Notes under the pieces: model-generated
Told to the model about the DNA's origin: nothing
Databases searched by the model: none
What the model saw: the letters and a program-made list of their open reading frames with translations, nothing else
Translations under genes and position numbers: made by a program
In this document: positions 35,736 through 49,800 of the stretch, piece after piece
Position numbering within the stretch: the stretch's first letter is position 1
Layout of the letters: every line of letters starts with the position of its first letter
DNA from: Hydractinia symbiolongicarpus
Lineage: Eukaryota > Cnidaria > Hydrozoa > Anthoathecata > Hydractiniidae
Assembly: GCF_029227915.1 (NCBI RefSeq)
Contig: NC_079884.1
Coordinates: 28,398,001 to 28,462,000, forward strand
Length of the DNA stretch: 64,000 nt
Direction of reading: 5' to 3'

Positions 35736-36686
35736 TTCGGATACTACTAGGTTGCATCGCTTTTAACAGTGAAACGCTTGACTGTATGACTTAATTGAAC
35801 TGATTAAGGACTTTCACCTTATAAATGTGATGAATGAGCCAGTTTGACTACAAGAAATAACATTCTTCTTAATTTGACATGATTGCCGAAACTCAGCGAT
35901 TACACTGGGCGCTGTGGTAGCGCTTTATTAAAAAATTAAGATAAATAAGTCATTTTTTACTGTGGGACCAATCCTAGCCGTTAGCTCGCGCTGAAGAAAT
36001 AGAGACAGTTTTAAAAACTACCTTTCATTGACTTTCTAACGGTGTCAATCCGTTTGAGTTACAACGGTTTCGTCACATATTCGTACCAACATGTATTTGG
36101 TGATTTTCTTCCGATATTACTAAGTTGTATTGCTTTTAACAGTGAAACGATTGACTAGGGGACTTAATTAAACTGATTTTGGCCTGTGACCTTATAAATG
36201 TGAAAGTGAGACAATTGGACTTCATGAAATAACATTCTTCTTAATTTGACATGATTGGCGAAACTCAGCAATTACATTGGCGCTGTGGTAGCGATTCATT
36301 TAAAAATTAAGATAAAAAATTCAGTTTTTACTGTGGGACCAATCCTAGCCGTTAGCGTGCTAAAAAAATAGAGACAGTTTCAAATACTACATTTCACTGA
36401 CTTTCTAACGGTGTCAGTCCGTTTAAGTTACACCGGTTGCGTCACATATTCGTACCAACATGTATTTGGGGATTTTCTTCCGATATTACTAAGTTGTATT
36501 GCTTTTAACAGTGAAACGATTGACTGTGGGAATAAATAGAACTGATTCTGAACTGTGACCTTATAAATGTGATAAATGAGCCAATTGGTTTCCAAAGAAT
36601 AACATTCTTCTTAATTTGACATGATTGCTGGAATTCAGCGATTACATTAGCCTCTGTGGTAGCGCTTTATTTAAAAATTTAGATAA
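35736..36686. repeat. Duplicated block, copy 2 (offset 4096 bp)
   Basis: Partner of 31,640-32,590. The right border is where AATCTGTTTTTTTAC-type and CTTTTCTTACTG-type tails diverge (about 32,590 and 36,686). The left border is inside unit 35698, where a GTTTTCGG front is joined to a GATACTACTAGG continuation. Confidence 0.78.
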
Positions 36687-38155
36687 GTAAGTCTTTTCTT
36701 ACTGTGGGACCAATCCTGGCCGTTAGCTCGCGCTGAATAAATAAGAACAGTTCCAACGACTAAATTTCATTGACTTTCTAGCGGTATAAGTCCGTTTGAG
36801 TAACAACGGTTCTGTCACATATTCGTACCAACATGTACTTAGCGATAGTATTCGGATATTACTAAGTTGCATCACTTTTAAAAGGGAAACGCTTGACTGT
36901 GGGACTTAATTGAACTGATTTTGGACTTTGACCTTGTAAATGTGATAAATGAGCCAGTTTGACTACAAGAAATAACATTCTTCTTAATTTGACATGATTG
37001 CCGGAATTCATCGATTACATTAGGCTCTGTGGTAGCGCTTTATTTAAAAATTTAGATAAATAAGTCTTTTCTTACTGTGGGACCAATCCTGGCCGTTAGC
37101 AAGCGCTAAATAAATAGGAACAGTTCCAAAGACTACATTTCATTGACTTCCTAGCGGTATAAATCCGTTTGAGTTACAACGGCTGCGTCACATATTCGTG
37201 CAAACATTATTTAGCCATAGTATTCGGATATTACTAGGTTGCATCGCTTTTAACAGTGAAACGGTTGACTGTGGGACTTAATTGAACTGATTTTGGACTT
37301 TGACCTTATAAATGTGATAAATGAGCCAGTTTGACTACAAGAAATAACATTCTTCTTAATTTGACATGATCGCTGGAACTCAGCGATTACACTGTTCGCT
37401 GTGGTAGCGCTTTATTAAAAAATTAGGATAAATAAGTCATTTTTTACTGTGGGACCAATCCTAGCCGTTAGCTCGCGCTGAAGAAATAGAGACAGTTTTA
37501 AAAAATACCTTTCATTGAATTTCTAACGCTGTCAATCCGTTTGAGCTACAACGGTTTCGTCACATATTCGTACCAACATGTATTTGGTGATTTTCTTCCG
37601 ACATTACTAAGTTGTATTGCTTTTAACAGTGAAACGATTGACTGTGGGAATAAATAGAACTGACTTTGGACTTTGACCTTATAAATGTGATAAATGAGCC
37701 AGTTTGACTACAAGAAATAACATTCTTATTAATCTGACATGATTGCTGGAACTCAGCGACTACACTGGGCGCTGTGGTAGCGTTTTATTTAAAAATTAAG
37801 ATAAATAAGTCTTTTTTTACTGTGGGACCAATCATAGCCGTTAGTTCGCGCTGAAGAAATAGAGACAGTTTCAAAAACTACATTTCATTTACTTTCTAAC
37901 GGTGTCAATCCGTTTGAGTTACAACGGTTGCGTCAGATATTCATACCAACATGTATTTAGCGATAGTATTCGGATACTACTAGGTTGCATCGGTTTTAAC
38001 AGTAAAACGCTTGACTGTGGGACTTAATTGAACTGATTAAGGACTTTGACCTTATAAATGTGATGAATGAGCCAGTTTGACTACAAGAAATAACATTCTT
38101 CTTAATTTGACATGATTGCCGAATCTCAGCGATTACACTGGGCGCTGTGGTAGCG
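36180..38155. repeat. Duplicated block, copy 1 (offset 5045 bp)
   Basis: Units 36440, 36813, 37186, 37558 and 37931 match 41485, 41858, 42230, 42602 and 42975 at 5044-5045 bp. Shared variants: CAACATGTACTTAGCG, TTTGAGTAACAACGG, GGCTGCGTCAC with CGTGCAAACAT, and GAGCTACAACGG. Confidence 0.85.
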
Positions 38156-40335
38156 ATTCATTTAAAAATTAGGATAAAAAACTCAGTTTTTACTGTGGGA
38201 CCAATCCTAGCCGTTAGCGTGCTAAAGAAATAGAGACAGTTTCAAATACTACATTTCACTGACTTTCTAACGGTGTCAGTCCGTTTAAGTTACACCGGTT
38301 GCGTCACATATTCGTACCAACATGTATTTGGGGATTTTCTTCCGATATTACTAAGTTGTATTGCTTTTAACAGTAAAACGATTGACTGTGGGAATAAATA
38401 GAACTGATTCTGAACTGTGACCTTATAAATGTGATAAATGAGCCAATTGGTTTCCAAAGAATAACATTCTTCTTAATTTGACATGATTGCTGGAATTCAG
38501 CGATTACATTAGCCTCTGTGGTAGCGCTTTATTTAAAAATTTAGATAAATAAGTCTTTTTTTACTGTGGGACCAATCATAGCCGTTAGTTCGCGCTGAAG
38601 AAATAGAGACGGTTTCAAATACTACATTTCACTGATTTTCTAACGGTGTCAGTCCGTTTGAGTTACAACGGTTGCGTCACATATTCGTACCAACATGTAT
38701 TTAACGATATTTTTCGGATATTACTAGGTTGCATCGTTTTTAACAGTGAACCGCTTGACTGTGAGACTTATTTGTACTGATTTTGGACTTTGACTTTATA
38801 AATGTGATAAATGAGCCAGTTTGACTACAAGAAATAACATTCTTCTTAATTTGACATGATTGCTGGAACCCAGCGATTGCACTGGGCGCTGTGCTAGCGC
38901 TTTATTAAAAAATTAAGATAAATAAGTCATTTTTTACTGTAGGACGAATCCTAGCCGTTAGCTCGCGCTGAAGAAAGAAAGACAGTTTCAAAAACTACAT
39001 TTCATTTACTTTCTAACGGTGTCAATCCGTTTGAGTTACGACGGTTGTGTCACATATTCGTACCAACATGTATTTAGCGATATTTTTCCGCTATTACTAG
39101 GTTGCATCGCTTTTAGCAGTGAAACGATTGACTGTGGGACTTAATTGAACAAACTTTGGACTGTGACCTGATAAATGTAAAAAATGGGACAATTGGTCTC
39201 CAAGAAATAACATTCTTCTTAATTTGACATGATTGCCGGACTCAGCGATTACACTGGGCGCTGTGGTAGCGCTTCATTTAAAAATTTAGACAAAAAAGTC
39301 ATCTTTACTGTGGGACCAATCCTAGGCGTGATCGCGTGCTGAAGAAGTAGCGACAGTTTCAAAAACTACATCTCACTGACTTTCTAACGGTGGCAGTCCG
39401 TTTGAGTTACAACATTTGCGTCACATAATCGTACCAACATTTATTTAGTGATTTTCTTCCAATATTACTAAGTTGTATTGCTTTTAACAGTGAAACGATT
39501 GACTGTGGGAATTAATAGAACTGATTCTGGACTGCGACCTTATAAATGCGATAAATGAGCCAATTGGTCTCCAAGGAATAACATTCTTCTTAATTTGACA
39601 TGATTGCCGGAATTCATCGATTACATTAGGCTCTGTGGTAGCGCTTTATTTAAAAAATTAGATAAATAAGTATTTTCCTACTGTGCGACCAATCCTGGCC
39701 GTTAGCAAGCACTAAATAAATAGGAACAGTTCCAAAGACTACATTTCATTGACTTTCTAGCGGTATAAATCCGTTTCAGTTACAACGGTTGCGTCACATA
39801 TTCGTACCAACATGTATTTAGCCATAGTATTCGGATATTACTAGGTTGAATCGCTTTTAACAGTGAAACGTTTGACTGTGAGACTTAATTAAACTGATTT
39901 TGGACTTTGACCTTATAAATGTGATAAATGAGCTAAATTGACTACAAGAAATAACATTCTTCTTAATTTGACATGATTGCTGGAACTCAGCGATTACACT
40001 GGGCGCTGTGGTAACGCTTTATTAAAAAATTAAGATAAATAAGTCATTTTTTACTGTGGGACCAATCCTGGCCGTTAGCTCACGCTGAAGAAATAGAGAC
40101 AGTTTCAAAAACTACATTTCATTTACTTTCTAACGGTGTCAATCCGTTTGAGTTACAACAGTTGCGTCACATATTCGTACCACCATGTATTTAGTGATTT
40201 TCTTACGATATTACTAAGTTGTATTGCTTTTAACAGTGAAACGATTGACTGTGGAAATTAACAGAACTGATTCTGGACTGCGACCTTATAAATGTGATAA
40301 ATGAGCCAATTGGTCTCCAAGGAATAACATTCTTC
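38155..40335. repeat. Mixed monomers; 39,048-39,870 recurs at 51,165-51,987
   Basis: Units 38302, 38675, 39048, 39419, 39792 and 40165. Units 39048, 39419 and 39792 share with 51165, 51536 and 51909 the rare TTACAACATTTGCG, AATAAGTATTTTC and CTAGGTTGAATCGC, at a constant offset of 12,117 bp. They diverge after GTGAAACG at about 39,868 and 51,987. Confidence 0.8.
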
Positions 40336-41217
40336 TTAATTTGACATGATTGCCGGACTCAGCGATTACACTGGGCGCTGTGGTAGCGCTTCATTTAAAA
40401 ATTTAGATAAAAAAGTCATCTTTACTGTGGGACCAATCCTAGGCGTGATCGCGTGCTGAAGAAGTAGCGACAGTTTCAAAAACTATTTCTCACTGACTTT
40501 CTAACGGTGGCTGTCCGTTTGAGTTACAACGGTTGGGTCACATATTCGTACGAACATGTATTTAGCGATATTTTTCTGATATTACTAGGTTGCATCGCTT
40601 TTAACAGTGAAACGATTGACTGTGGGACTTAATTTTACTAACTTTGGACTGTGACCTAAAAAACTGAAGAAATAGCGACAGTTTCAAAAACTAAATTTCA
40701 TTGACTTTCCAATGCTATCAAGACGCTTCAGTTACAACGGTTGGGTCACATATTCCTATCAACATGTATTTAGCGATACTTTTCTCATATTACTAGGTTG
40801 CATCTCTTTTAACAGTGAAACGATTGACTCTTGCACTTAATTGAACTGATTTTGGACTTTGACCTTATAAATGTTACAAGTGAGACAATTGGACTCCAAG
40901 AAATGACATTCTTCTTAATTTGACATGATTGTGGGAACTCAGCGATTACACTGGACCCTTTGGTAGCGTTTCATTTAAAGATTTAGATAAATAAGTCATT
41001 TTTACTGTGAGACCAATCCTAGCCGTTAGCGCGCGCTGAAAATATAGAGACAGTTTCAAAAACTCCATTTCATTGACTTTCTGGCGGTATGAATCCGTTT
41101 GAGTTACAACGTTTGCGTCACATATTCGTACCAACATGTATTTAGTGATTTTTTTCCGATATTACTAAGTTGTATCGCTTTTAACAGTGAATCGATTGAC
41201 TGTTGGACATAATTGAA
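40335..41217. repeat. Isolated right-arm block with a 208-bp unit
   Basis: Units 40536, 40744 and 41116 match 56254, 56462 and 56834 at 15,718 bp, including AAAAACTATTTCTCACTG and the 208-bp short unit. The subtypes of this block are otherwise confined to 52-62 kb. Both flanks here belong to other subtypes, so the block looks transplanted. Confidence 0.8.
40536..40743. repeat. 208-bp short unit (~164-bp internal deletion)
   Basis: GTGACCTAAAAAACTGAAG at 40651-40669 joins the middle of the unit directly to the CTGAAGAAATAG segment near its end. All seven 208-bp units share the upstream TTAATTTTAC variant and are followed by the GCTTCAGTTACAACGG/TTGGGTC subtype (GGTTCAG in one). Confidence 0.9.
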
Positions 41218-41224
41218 CTGATTT

Positions 41225-43199
41225 TGGACTGTGACCTTATAAATGTGAAAGTGAGGCAATTGGACTTCATGAAATAACATTCTTCTTAATTTGACATGAT
41301 TGGCGAAACTCAGCGATTACATTGGCGCTGTGGTAGCGATTCATTTAAAAATTAAGATAAAAAGTTCAGTTTTTACTGTGGGACCAATCCTAGCCGTTAG
41401 CGTGCTAAGAAAATAGAGACAGTTTCAAATACTGCATTTCACTGACTTTCTAACGGTGTCAGTCCGTTTAAGTTACACCGGTTGCGTCACATATTCGTAC
41501 CAACATGTTTTTGGGGATTTTCTTCCGATATTACTAAGTTGTATTGCTTTTAACAGTGAAACGATTGACTGTGGGAATAAATAGAACTGATTCTGAACTG
41601 TGACCTTATAAATGTGATAAATGAGCCAATTGGTTTCCAAAGAATAACATTCTTCTTAATTTGACATGATTGCTGGAATTCAGCGATTACATTAGCCTCT
41701 GTGGTAGCGCTTTATTTAAAAATTTAGATAAGTAAGTCTTTTCTTACTGTGGGACCAATCCTGGCCGTTAGCTCGCGCTGAAGAAATAAGAACAGTTCCA
41801 ACGACTAAATTTCATTGACTTTCTAGCGGTATAAGTCCGTTTGAGTAACAACGGTTCTGTCACATATTCGTACCAACATGTACTTAGCGATAGTATTCGG
41901 ATATTACTAAGTTGCATCACTTTTAAAAGGGAAACGCTTGACTGTGGACTTAATTGAACTGATTTTGGACTTTGACCTTGTAAATGTGATAAATGAGCCA
42001 GTTTGACTACAAGAAATAACATTCTTCTTAATTTGACATGATTGCCGGAATTCATCGATTACATTAGGCTCTGTGGTAGCGCTTTATTTAAAAATTTAGA
42101 TAAATAAGTCTTTTCTTACTGTGGGACCAATCCTGGCCGTTAGCAAGCGCTAAATAAATAGGAACAGTTCCAAAGACTACATTTCATTGACTTCCTAGCG
42201 GTATAAATCCGTTTGAGTTACAACGGCTGCGTCACATATTCGTGCAAACATTTTTTGGCCATAGTATTCGGATATTACTAGGTTGCATCGCTTTTAACAG
42301 TGAAACGCTTGACTGTGGGACTTAATTGAACTCATTTTGGACTTTGACCTTATAAATGTGATAAATGAGCCAGTTTGACTACAAGAAATAACATTCTTCT
42401 TAATTTGACATGATTGCTGGAACTCAGCGATTACACTGGGCGCTGTGGTAGCGCTTTATTAAAAAATTAGGATAAATAAGTCATTTTTTACTGTGGGACC
42501 AATCCTAGCCGTTAGCTCGCGCTGAAGAAATAGAGACAGTTTTAAAAAATACCTTTCATTGAATTTCTAACGCTGTCAATCCGTTTGAGCTACAACGGTT
42601 TCGTCACATATTTGTACCAACATGTATTTAGTGATTTTCTTCCGACATTACTAAGTTGTATTGCTTTTAACAGTGAAACGATTGACTGTGGGAATAAGTA
42701 GAACTGACTTTGGACTTTGACCTTATAAATGTGATAAATGAGCCAGTTTGACTACCAGAAATAACATTCTTATTAATCTGACATGATTGCTGGAACTCAG
42801 CGACTACACTGGGCGCTGTGGTAGCGTTTTATTTAAAAATTAAGATAAATAAGTCTTTTTTTACTGTGGGACCAATCATAGCCGTTAGTTCGCGCTGAAG
42901 AAATAGAGACAGTTTCAAAAACTACATTTCATTTACTTTCTAACGGTGTCAATCCGTTTGAGTTACAACGGTTGCGTCAGATATTCATACCAACATGTAT
43001 TTAGCGATAGTATTCGGATACTACTAGGTTGCATCGCTTTTAACAGTGAAACGCTTGACTGTGGGACTTAATTGAACTGATTAAGGACTTTGACCTTATA
43101 AATGTGATGAATGAGCCAGTTTGACTACAAGAAATAACACTCTACTTAATTTGACATGATTGCCGAATCTCAGCGATTACACTGGGCGCTGTGGTAGCG
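41225..43199. repeat. Duplicated block, copy 2 (offset 5045 bp)
   Basis: Partner of 36,180-38,155. It begins inside unit 41116, which is a hybrid: a 56834-type front fused to a GAAAGTGAGGCAATTGG tail. Copy 2 is followed by an additional GGTTTCGTCAC unit (43348) that copy 1 lacks, so the following unit matches at 5415 bp. Confidence 0.82.
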
Positions 43200-43347
43200 C
43201 TTTATTAAAAAATTAAGATAAATAAGTCATTTTTTACTGTGGGACCAATCCTAGCCGTTAGCTCGCGCTGAAGAAATAGAGACAGTTTTAAAAACTACCT
43301 TTCATTGACTTTCTAACGGTGTCAATCCGTTTGAGTTACAACGGTTT

Positions 43348-46300
43348 CGTCACATATTCGTACCAACATGTATTTGGTGATTTTCTTCCGATGTTACTAA
43401 GTTGTATTGCTTTTAACAGTGAAACGATTGACTAGGGGACTTAATTAAACTGATTTTGGACTGTGACCTTATAAATGTGAAAGTGAGACAATTGGACTTC
43501 ATGAAATAACATTCTTCTTAATTTGACATGATTGCCGAAACTCAGCGATTACATTGGCGCTGTGGTAGCGATTCATTTAAAAATTAGGATAAAAAATTCA
43601 GTTTTTACTGTGGGACCAATCCTAGCCGTTAGCGTGCTAAAGAAAGAGAGACAGTTTCAAATACTACATTTCACTGACTTTCTAACGGTGTCAGTCCGTT
43701 TAAGTTACACAGGTTGCGTCACATATTCGTACCAACATGTATTTGGGGATTTTCTTCCGATATTACTAAGTTGTATTGCTTTTAACAGTGAAACGATTGA
43801 CTGTGGGAATAAATAGAACTGATCCTGAACTGTGACCGTATAAATGTGATAAATGAGCCAATTGGTTTCCAAAGAATAACATTCTTCTTAATTTGACATG
43901 ATTGCTGGAATTCAGCGACTACATTAGCCTCTGTGGTAGCGCTTTATTTAAAAATTTAGATAAATAAGTCTTTTTTTACTGTGGGACCAATCATAGCCGT
44001 TAGTTCGCGCTGAAGAAATAGAGACAGTTTCAAATACTAAATTTTACTGATTTTCTAACGGTGTCAGTCCGTTTGAGTTACAACGGTTGCGTCACATATT
44101 CGTACCAACATGTATTTAACGATATTTTTCGGATATTACTAGGTTGCATCGTTTTTAACAGTGAACCGCTTGACTGTGAGACTTATTTGTTCTGATTCTG
44201 GAATGTGACCTTATAAATGTGATAAATGAGCCAGTTTAACTACAAGAAATAACATTCTTCTTAATTTGACATGATTGCTGGAACCCAGCGATTGCACTGG
44301 GCGCTGTGCTAGCGCTTTATTAAAAAATTAAGATAAATAAGTCATTTTTTACTGTAGGACCAATCCTAGCCGTTAGCTCGCGCTGAAGAAAGAAAGACAG
44401 TTTCAAAAACTACATTTCATTGACTTTCTAGCGGTATAAGTCCGTTTGAGTAACAACGGTTCTGTCACATATTCGTACCAACATGTACTTAGCGATAGTA
44501 TTCGGATATTACTAAGTTGCATCACTTTTAAAAGGGAAACGCTTGACTGTGGGACTTAATTGAACTCATTTTGGACTTTGACCTTGTAAATGTGATAAAT
44601 GAGCCAGTTTGACTACAAGAAATAACATTCTTCTTAATTTGACATGATTGCCGGAATTCATCGATTACATTAGGCTCTGTGGTAGCGCTTTATTTAAAAA
44701 TTTAGATAAATAAGTCTTTTCTTACTGTGGGACCAATCCTGGCCGTTAGCAAGCGCTAAATAAATAGGAACAGTTCCAAAGACTACATTTCATTGACTTC
44801 CTAGCGGTATAAATCCGTTTGAGTTACAACGGCTGCGTCACATATTCGTGCAAACATTATTTAGCCATAGTATTCGGATACTACTAGGTTGCATCGCTTT
44901 TAACAGTGAAACGCTTGACTGTGGGACTTAATAGAACTCATTTTGGACTTTGACCTTATAAATGTGATAAATGAGCCAGTTTGACTACAAGAAATAACAT
45001 TCTTCTTAATTTGACATGATTGCTGGAACTCAGCGATTACACTGGGCGCTGTGGTAGCGCTTTATTAAAAAATTAGGATAAATAAGTCATTTTTTACTGT
45101 GGGACCAATCCTAGCCGTTAGCTCGCGCTGAAGAAATAGAGACAGTTTTAAAAACTACCTTTCATTGACTTTCTAACGGTGTCAATCCGTTTGAGTTACA
45201 ACGGTTTCGTCACATATTCGTACCAACATGTATTTGGTGATTTTCTTCCGATGTTACTAAGTTGTATTGCTTTTAACAGTGAAACGATTGACTAGGGGAC
45301 TTAATTAAACTGATTTTGGACTGTGACCTTATAAATGTGAAAGTGAGACAATTGGACTTCATGAAATAACATTCTTCTTAATTTGACATGATTGCCGAAA
45401 CTCAGCGATTACATTGGCGCTGTGGTAGCGATTCATTTAAAAATTAGGATAAAAAATTCAGTTTTTACTGTGGGACCAATCCTAGCCGTTAGCGTGCTAA
45501 AGAAAGAGAGACAGTTTCAAATACTACATTTCACTGACTTTCTAACGGTGTCAGTCCGTTTAAGTTACACCGGTTGCGTCACATATTCATACCAACATGT
45601 ATTTGGGGATTTTCTTCCGATATTACTAAGTTGTATTGCTTTTAACAGTGAAACGATTGACTGTGGGAATAAATAGAACTGATTCTGAACTGTGACCTTA
45701 TAAATGTGATAAATGAGCCAATTGGTTTCCAAAGAATAACATTCTTCTTAATTTGACATGATTGCTGGAATTCAGCGATTACATTAGCCTCTGTGGTAGC
45801 GCTTTATTTAAAAATTTAGATAAATAAGTCTTTTTTTACTGTGGGACCAATCATAGCCGTTAGTTCGCGCTGAAGAAATAGAGACAGTTTCAAATACTAC
45901 ATTTCACTGATTTTCTAACGGTGTCAGTCCGTTTGAGTTACAACGGTTGCGTCACATATTCGTACCAACATGTATTTAACGATATTTTTCGGATATTACT
46001 AGGTTGCATCGTTTTTAACAGTGAACCGCTTGACTGTGAGACTTATTTGTTCTGATTTTGGACTTTGACTTTATAAATGTGATAAATGAGCCAGTTTGAC
46101 TACAAGAAATAACATTCTTATTAATCTGACATGATTGCCGAAACTCAGCGATTACACTGGGCGCTGTGGTAGCGCTTTATTAAAAAATTAAGATAAATAA
46201 GTCATTTTTTACTGTAGGACCAATCCTAGCCGTTAGCTCGCGCTGAAGAAAGAAAGACAGTTTCAAAAACTACATTTCATTTACTTTCTAACGGTGTTAA

Positions 46301-46890
46301 TCCGTTTGAGTTACGACGGTTGTGTCACATATTCGTACCAACATGTATTTAGCGATATTTTTCCGCTATTACTAGGTTGCATCGCTTTTAGCAGTGAAAC
46401 GATTGACTGTGGGACTTAATTGAACAAACTTTGGACTGTGACCTGATAAATGTAAAAAATGGGACAATTGGTCTCCAAGAAATAACATTCTTCTTAATTT
46501 GACATGATTGCTGGAATTCAGCGATTACATTAGCCTCTGTGGTAGCGCTTTATTTAAAAATTTAGATAAATAAGTCTTTTTTTACTGTGGGACCAATCAT
46601 AGCCGTTAGTTCGCGCTGAAGAAATAGAGACAGTTTCAAAAACTACATCTCACTGACTTTCTAACGGTGTCAGTCCGTTTGAGTTACAACGGTTGCGTCA
46701 CATATTCGTACCAACATGTATTTAACGATATTTTTCGGATATTACTAGGTTGCATCGTTTTTAACAGTGAACCGCTTGACTGTGAGACTTATTTGTTCTG
46801 ATTTTGGACTTTGACTTTATAAATGTGATAAATGAGCCAGTTTGACTACAAGAAATAACATTCTTATTAATCTGACATGATTGCTGGAAC
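43348..46890. repeat. Interleaved duplications with 1860- and 1489-bp offsets
   Basis: Units 43348, 43717, 44090 recur as 45208, 45577, 45950 (1860 bp), diverging near 44,195 and 46,055. Units 45577 and 45950 recur as 47066 and 47439 (1489 bp). Units 44463 and 44836 instead match 41858 and 42230. The region is a mosaic with no single period. Confidence 0.78.
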
Positions 46891-49800
46891 TCAGCGATTA
46901 CATTGGCGCTGTGGTAGCGATTCATTTAAAAATTAGGATAAAAAATTCAGTTTTTACTGTGGGACCAATCCTAGCCGTTAGCGTGCTAAAGAAAGAGAGA
47001 CAGTTTCAAATACTACATTTCACTGACTTTCTAACGGTGTCAGTCCGTTTAAGTTACACCGGTTGCGTCACATATTCATACCAACATGTATTTGGGGAGT
47101 TTCTTCCGATATTACTAAGTTGTATTGCTTTTAACAGTGAAACGATTGACTGTGGGAATAAATAGAACTGATTCTGAACTGTGACCTTATAAATGTGATA
47201 AATGAGCCAATTGGTTTCCAAAGAATAACATTCTTCTTAATTTGACATGATTGCTGGAATTCAGCGATTACATTAGCCTCTGTGGTAGCGCTTTATTTAA
47301 AAATTTAGATAAATAAGTCTTTTTTTACTGTGGGACCAATCATAGCCGTTAGTTCGCGCTGAAGAAATAGAGACAGTTTCAAATACTACATTTCACTGAT
47401 TTTCTAACGGTGTCAGTCCGTTTGAGTTACAACGGTTGCGTCACATATTCGTACCAACATGTATTTAACGATATTTTTCGGATATTACTAGGTTGCATCG
47501 TTTTTAACAGTGAACCGCTTGACTGTGAGACTTATTTGTTCTGATTTTGGACTTTGACTTTATAAATGTGATAAATGAGCCAGTTTGACTACAAGAAATA
47601 ACATTCTTATTAATCTGACATGATTGCCGAAACTCAGCGATTACACTGGGCGCTGTGGTAGCGCTTTATTAAAAAATTAAGATAAATAAGTCATTTTTTA
47701 CTGTGGGACCAATCCTAGCCGTTAGTTCGCGCTGAAGAAGTAGAGACAGTTTCAAATACTACATTTCACTGACTTTCTAACGGTGTCAGTCCGTTTGAAT
47801 TACAACGGTTGCGTCACATATTCGTACCAACATGTATTTAGCGATAGTTTTCTGATATTACTAGGTTGCATCGCTTTTAACAGTGAAACGCTTGACTGTG
47901 GGACTTATTTGAACTGATTTTGGACTTTGACCCTATAAATGTGATAAATGAGCCAGTTTAACTACAAGAAATAACATTCTTCTTAATTTGACATGATTGC
48001 TGGAACCCAGCGATTGCACTGGGCGCTGTGCTAGCGCTTTATTAAAAAATTAAGATAAATAAGTCATTTTTTACTGTAGGACCAATCCTAGCCGTTAGCT
48101 CGCGCTGAAGAAAGAAAGACAGTTTCAAAAACTACATTTCATTTACTTTCTAACGGTGTCAATCCGTTTGAGTTACGACGGTTGTGTCACATATTCGTAC
48201 CAACATGTATTTAGCGATATTTTTCCGCTATTACTAGGTTGCATCGCTTTTAGCAGTGAAACGATTGACTGTGGGACTTAATTGAACAAACTTTGGACTG
48301 TGACCTGATAAATGTAAAAAATGGGACAATTGGTCTCCAAGAAATAACATTCTTCTTAATTTGACATGATTGCTGGAATTCAGCGATTACATTAGCCTCT
48401 GTGGTAGCGCTTTATTTAAAAATTTAGATAAATAAGTCTTTTTTTACTGTGGGACCAATCATAGCCGTTAGTTCGCGCTGAAGAAATAGAGACAGTTTCA
48501 AAAACTACATCTCACTGACTTTCTAACGGTGTCAGTCCGTTTGAGTTACAACGGTTGCGTCACATATTCGTACCAACATGTATTTAACGATATTTTTCGG
48601 ATATTACTAGGTTGCATCGTTTTTAACAGTGAACCGCTTGACTGTGAGACTTATTTGTTCTGATTTTGGACTTTGACTTTATAAATGTGATAAATGAGCC
48701 AGTTTGACTACAAGAAATAACATTCTTATTAATCTGACATGATTGCTGGAACTCAGCGATTACACTGGGCGCTGTGGTAGCGTTTTATTTAAAAATTAGG
48801 ATAAATAAGTCTTTTTTTACTGTGGGACCAATCCTAGCCGTTAGTTCGCGCTGAAGAAGTAGAGACAGTTTTAAATACTACATTTCACTGACTTTCTAAC
48901 GGTGTCAGTCCGTTTGAATTACAACGGTTGCGTCACATATTCGTACCAACATGTATTTAGCGATAGTTTTCTGATATTACTAGGTTGCATCGCTTTTAAC
49001 AGTGAAACGCTTGACTGTGGGACTTATTTGAACTGATTTTGGACTTTGACCTTATAAATGTGATAAATGAGCCAGTTTAACTACAAGAAATAACATTCTT
49101 CTTAATTTGACATGATTGCTGGAACCCAGCGATTGCACTGGGCGCTGTGCTAGCGCTTTATTAAAAAATTAAGATAAATAAGTCATTTTTTATTGTAGGA
49201 CCAATCCTAGCCGTTAGCTCGCGCTGAAGAAAGAAAGACAGTTTCAAAAACTACATTTCATTGACTTTCTAGCGGTATAAGTCCGTTTGAGTAACAACGG
49301 TTCTGTCACATATTCGTACCAACATGTACTTAGCGATAGTATTCGGATATTACTAAGTTGCATCACTTTTAAAAGGGAAACGCTTGACTGTGGGACTTAA
49401 TTGAACTGATTTTGGACTTTGACCTTGTAAATGTGATAATTCAGCCAGTTTGACTACAAGAAATAACATTCTTCTTAATTTGACATGATTGCCGGAATTC
49501 ATCGATTACATTAGGCTCTGTGGTAGCGCTTTATTAAAAAATTAGGATAAATAAGTCATTTTTTACTGTGGGACCAATCCTAGCCGTTAGCTCGCGCTGA
49601 AGATATAGAGACAGTTTTAAAAACTACCTTTCATTGACTTTCTAACGGTGTCAATCCGTTTGAGTTACAACGGTTTCGTCACATATTCGTACCAACATGT
49701 ATTTGGTGATTTTCTTCCGATGTTACTAAGTTGTATTGCTTTTAACAGTGAAACGATTGACTAGGGGACTTAATTAAACTGATTTTGGACTGTGACCTTA

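Noticed and set aside
40946-41137. 63-codon minus-strand open frame, also at 54760-54951, 55340-55531 and 56664-56855
   Set aside because: It lies wholly within the satellite, begins in the conserved core read backwards and exists only in the right-arm subtype. The near-identity of copies is explained by recent duplication of DNA, and there are no coding signals.
41768-42055. 95-codon minus-strand open frame
   Set aside because: Created by a single missing G (GACTGTGGACTTAATTG near 41945) in one unit. The duplicate at 36,720-37,010 lacks it.
43532-43816. 94-codon open frame, also at 45392-45676, 46881-47165 and 49861-50145 (+ strand)
   Set aside because: It starts at a TTG, spans parts of two satellite units, and its four copies recur at the satellite offsets 1860, 1489 and 2980 bp. 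Other units of the same subtype interrupt the frame. It has no recognisable domain and looks like a by-product of repeat spacing.
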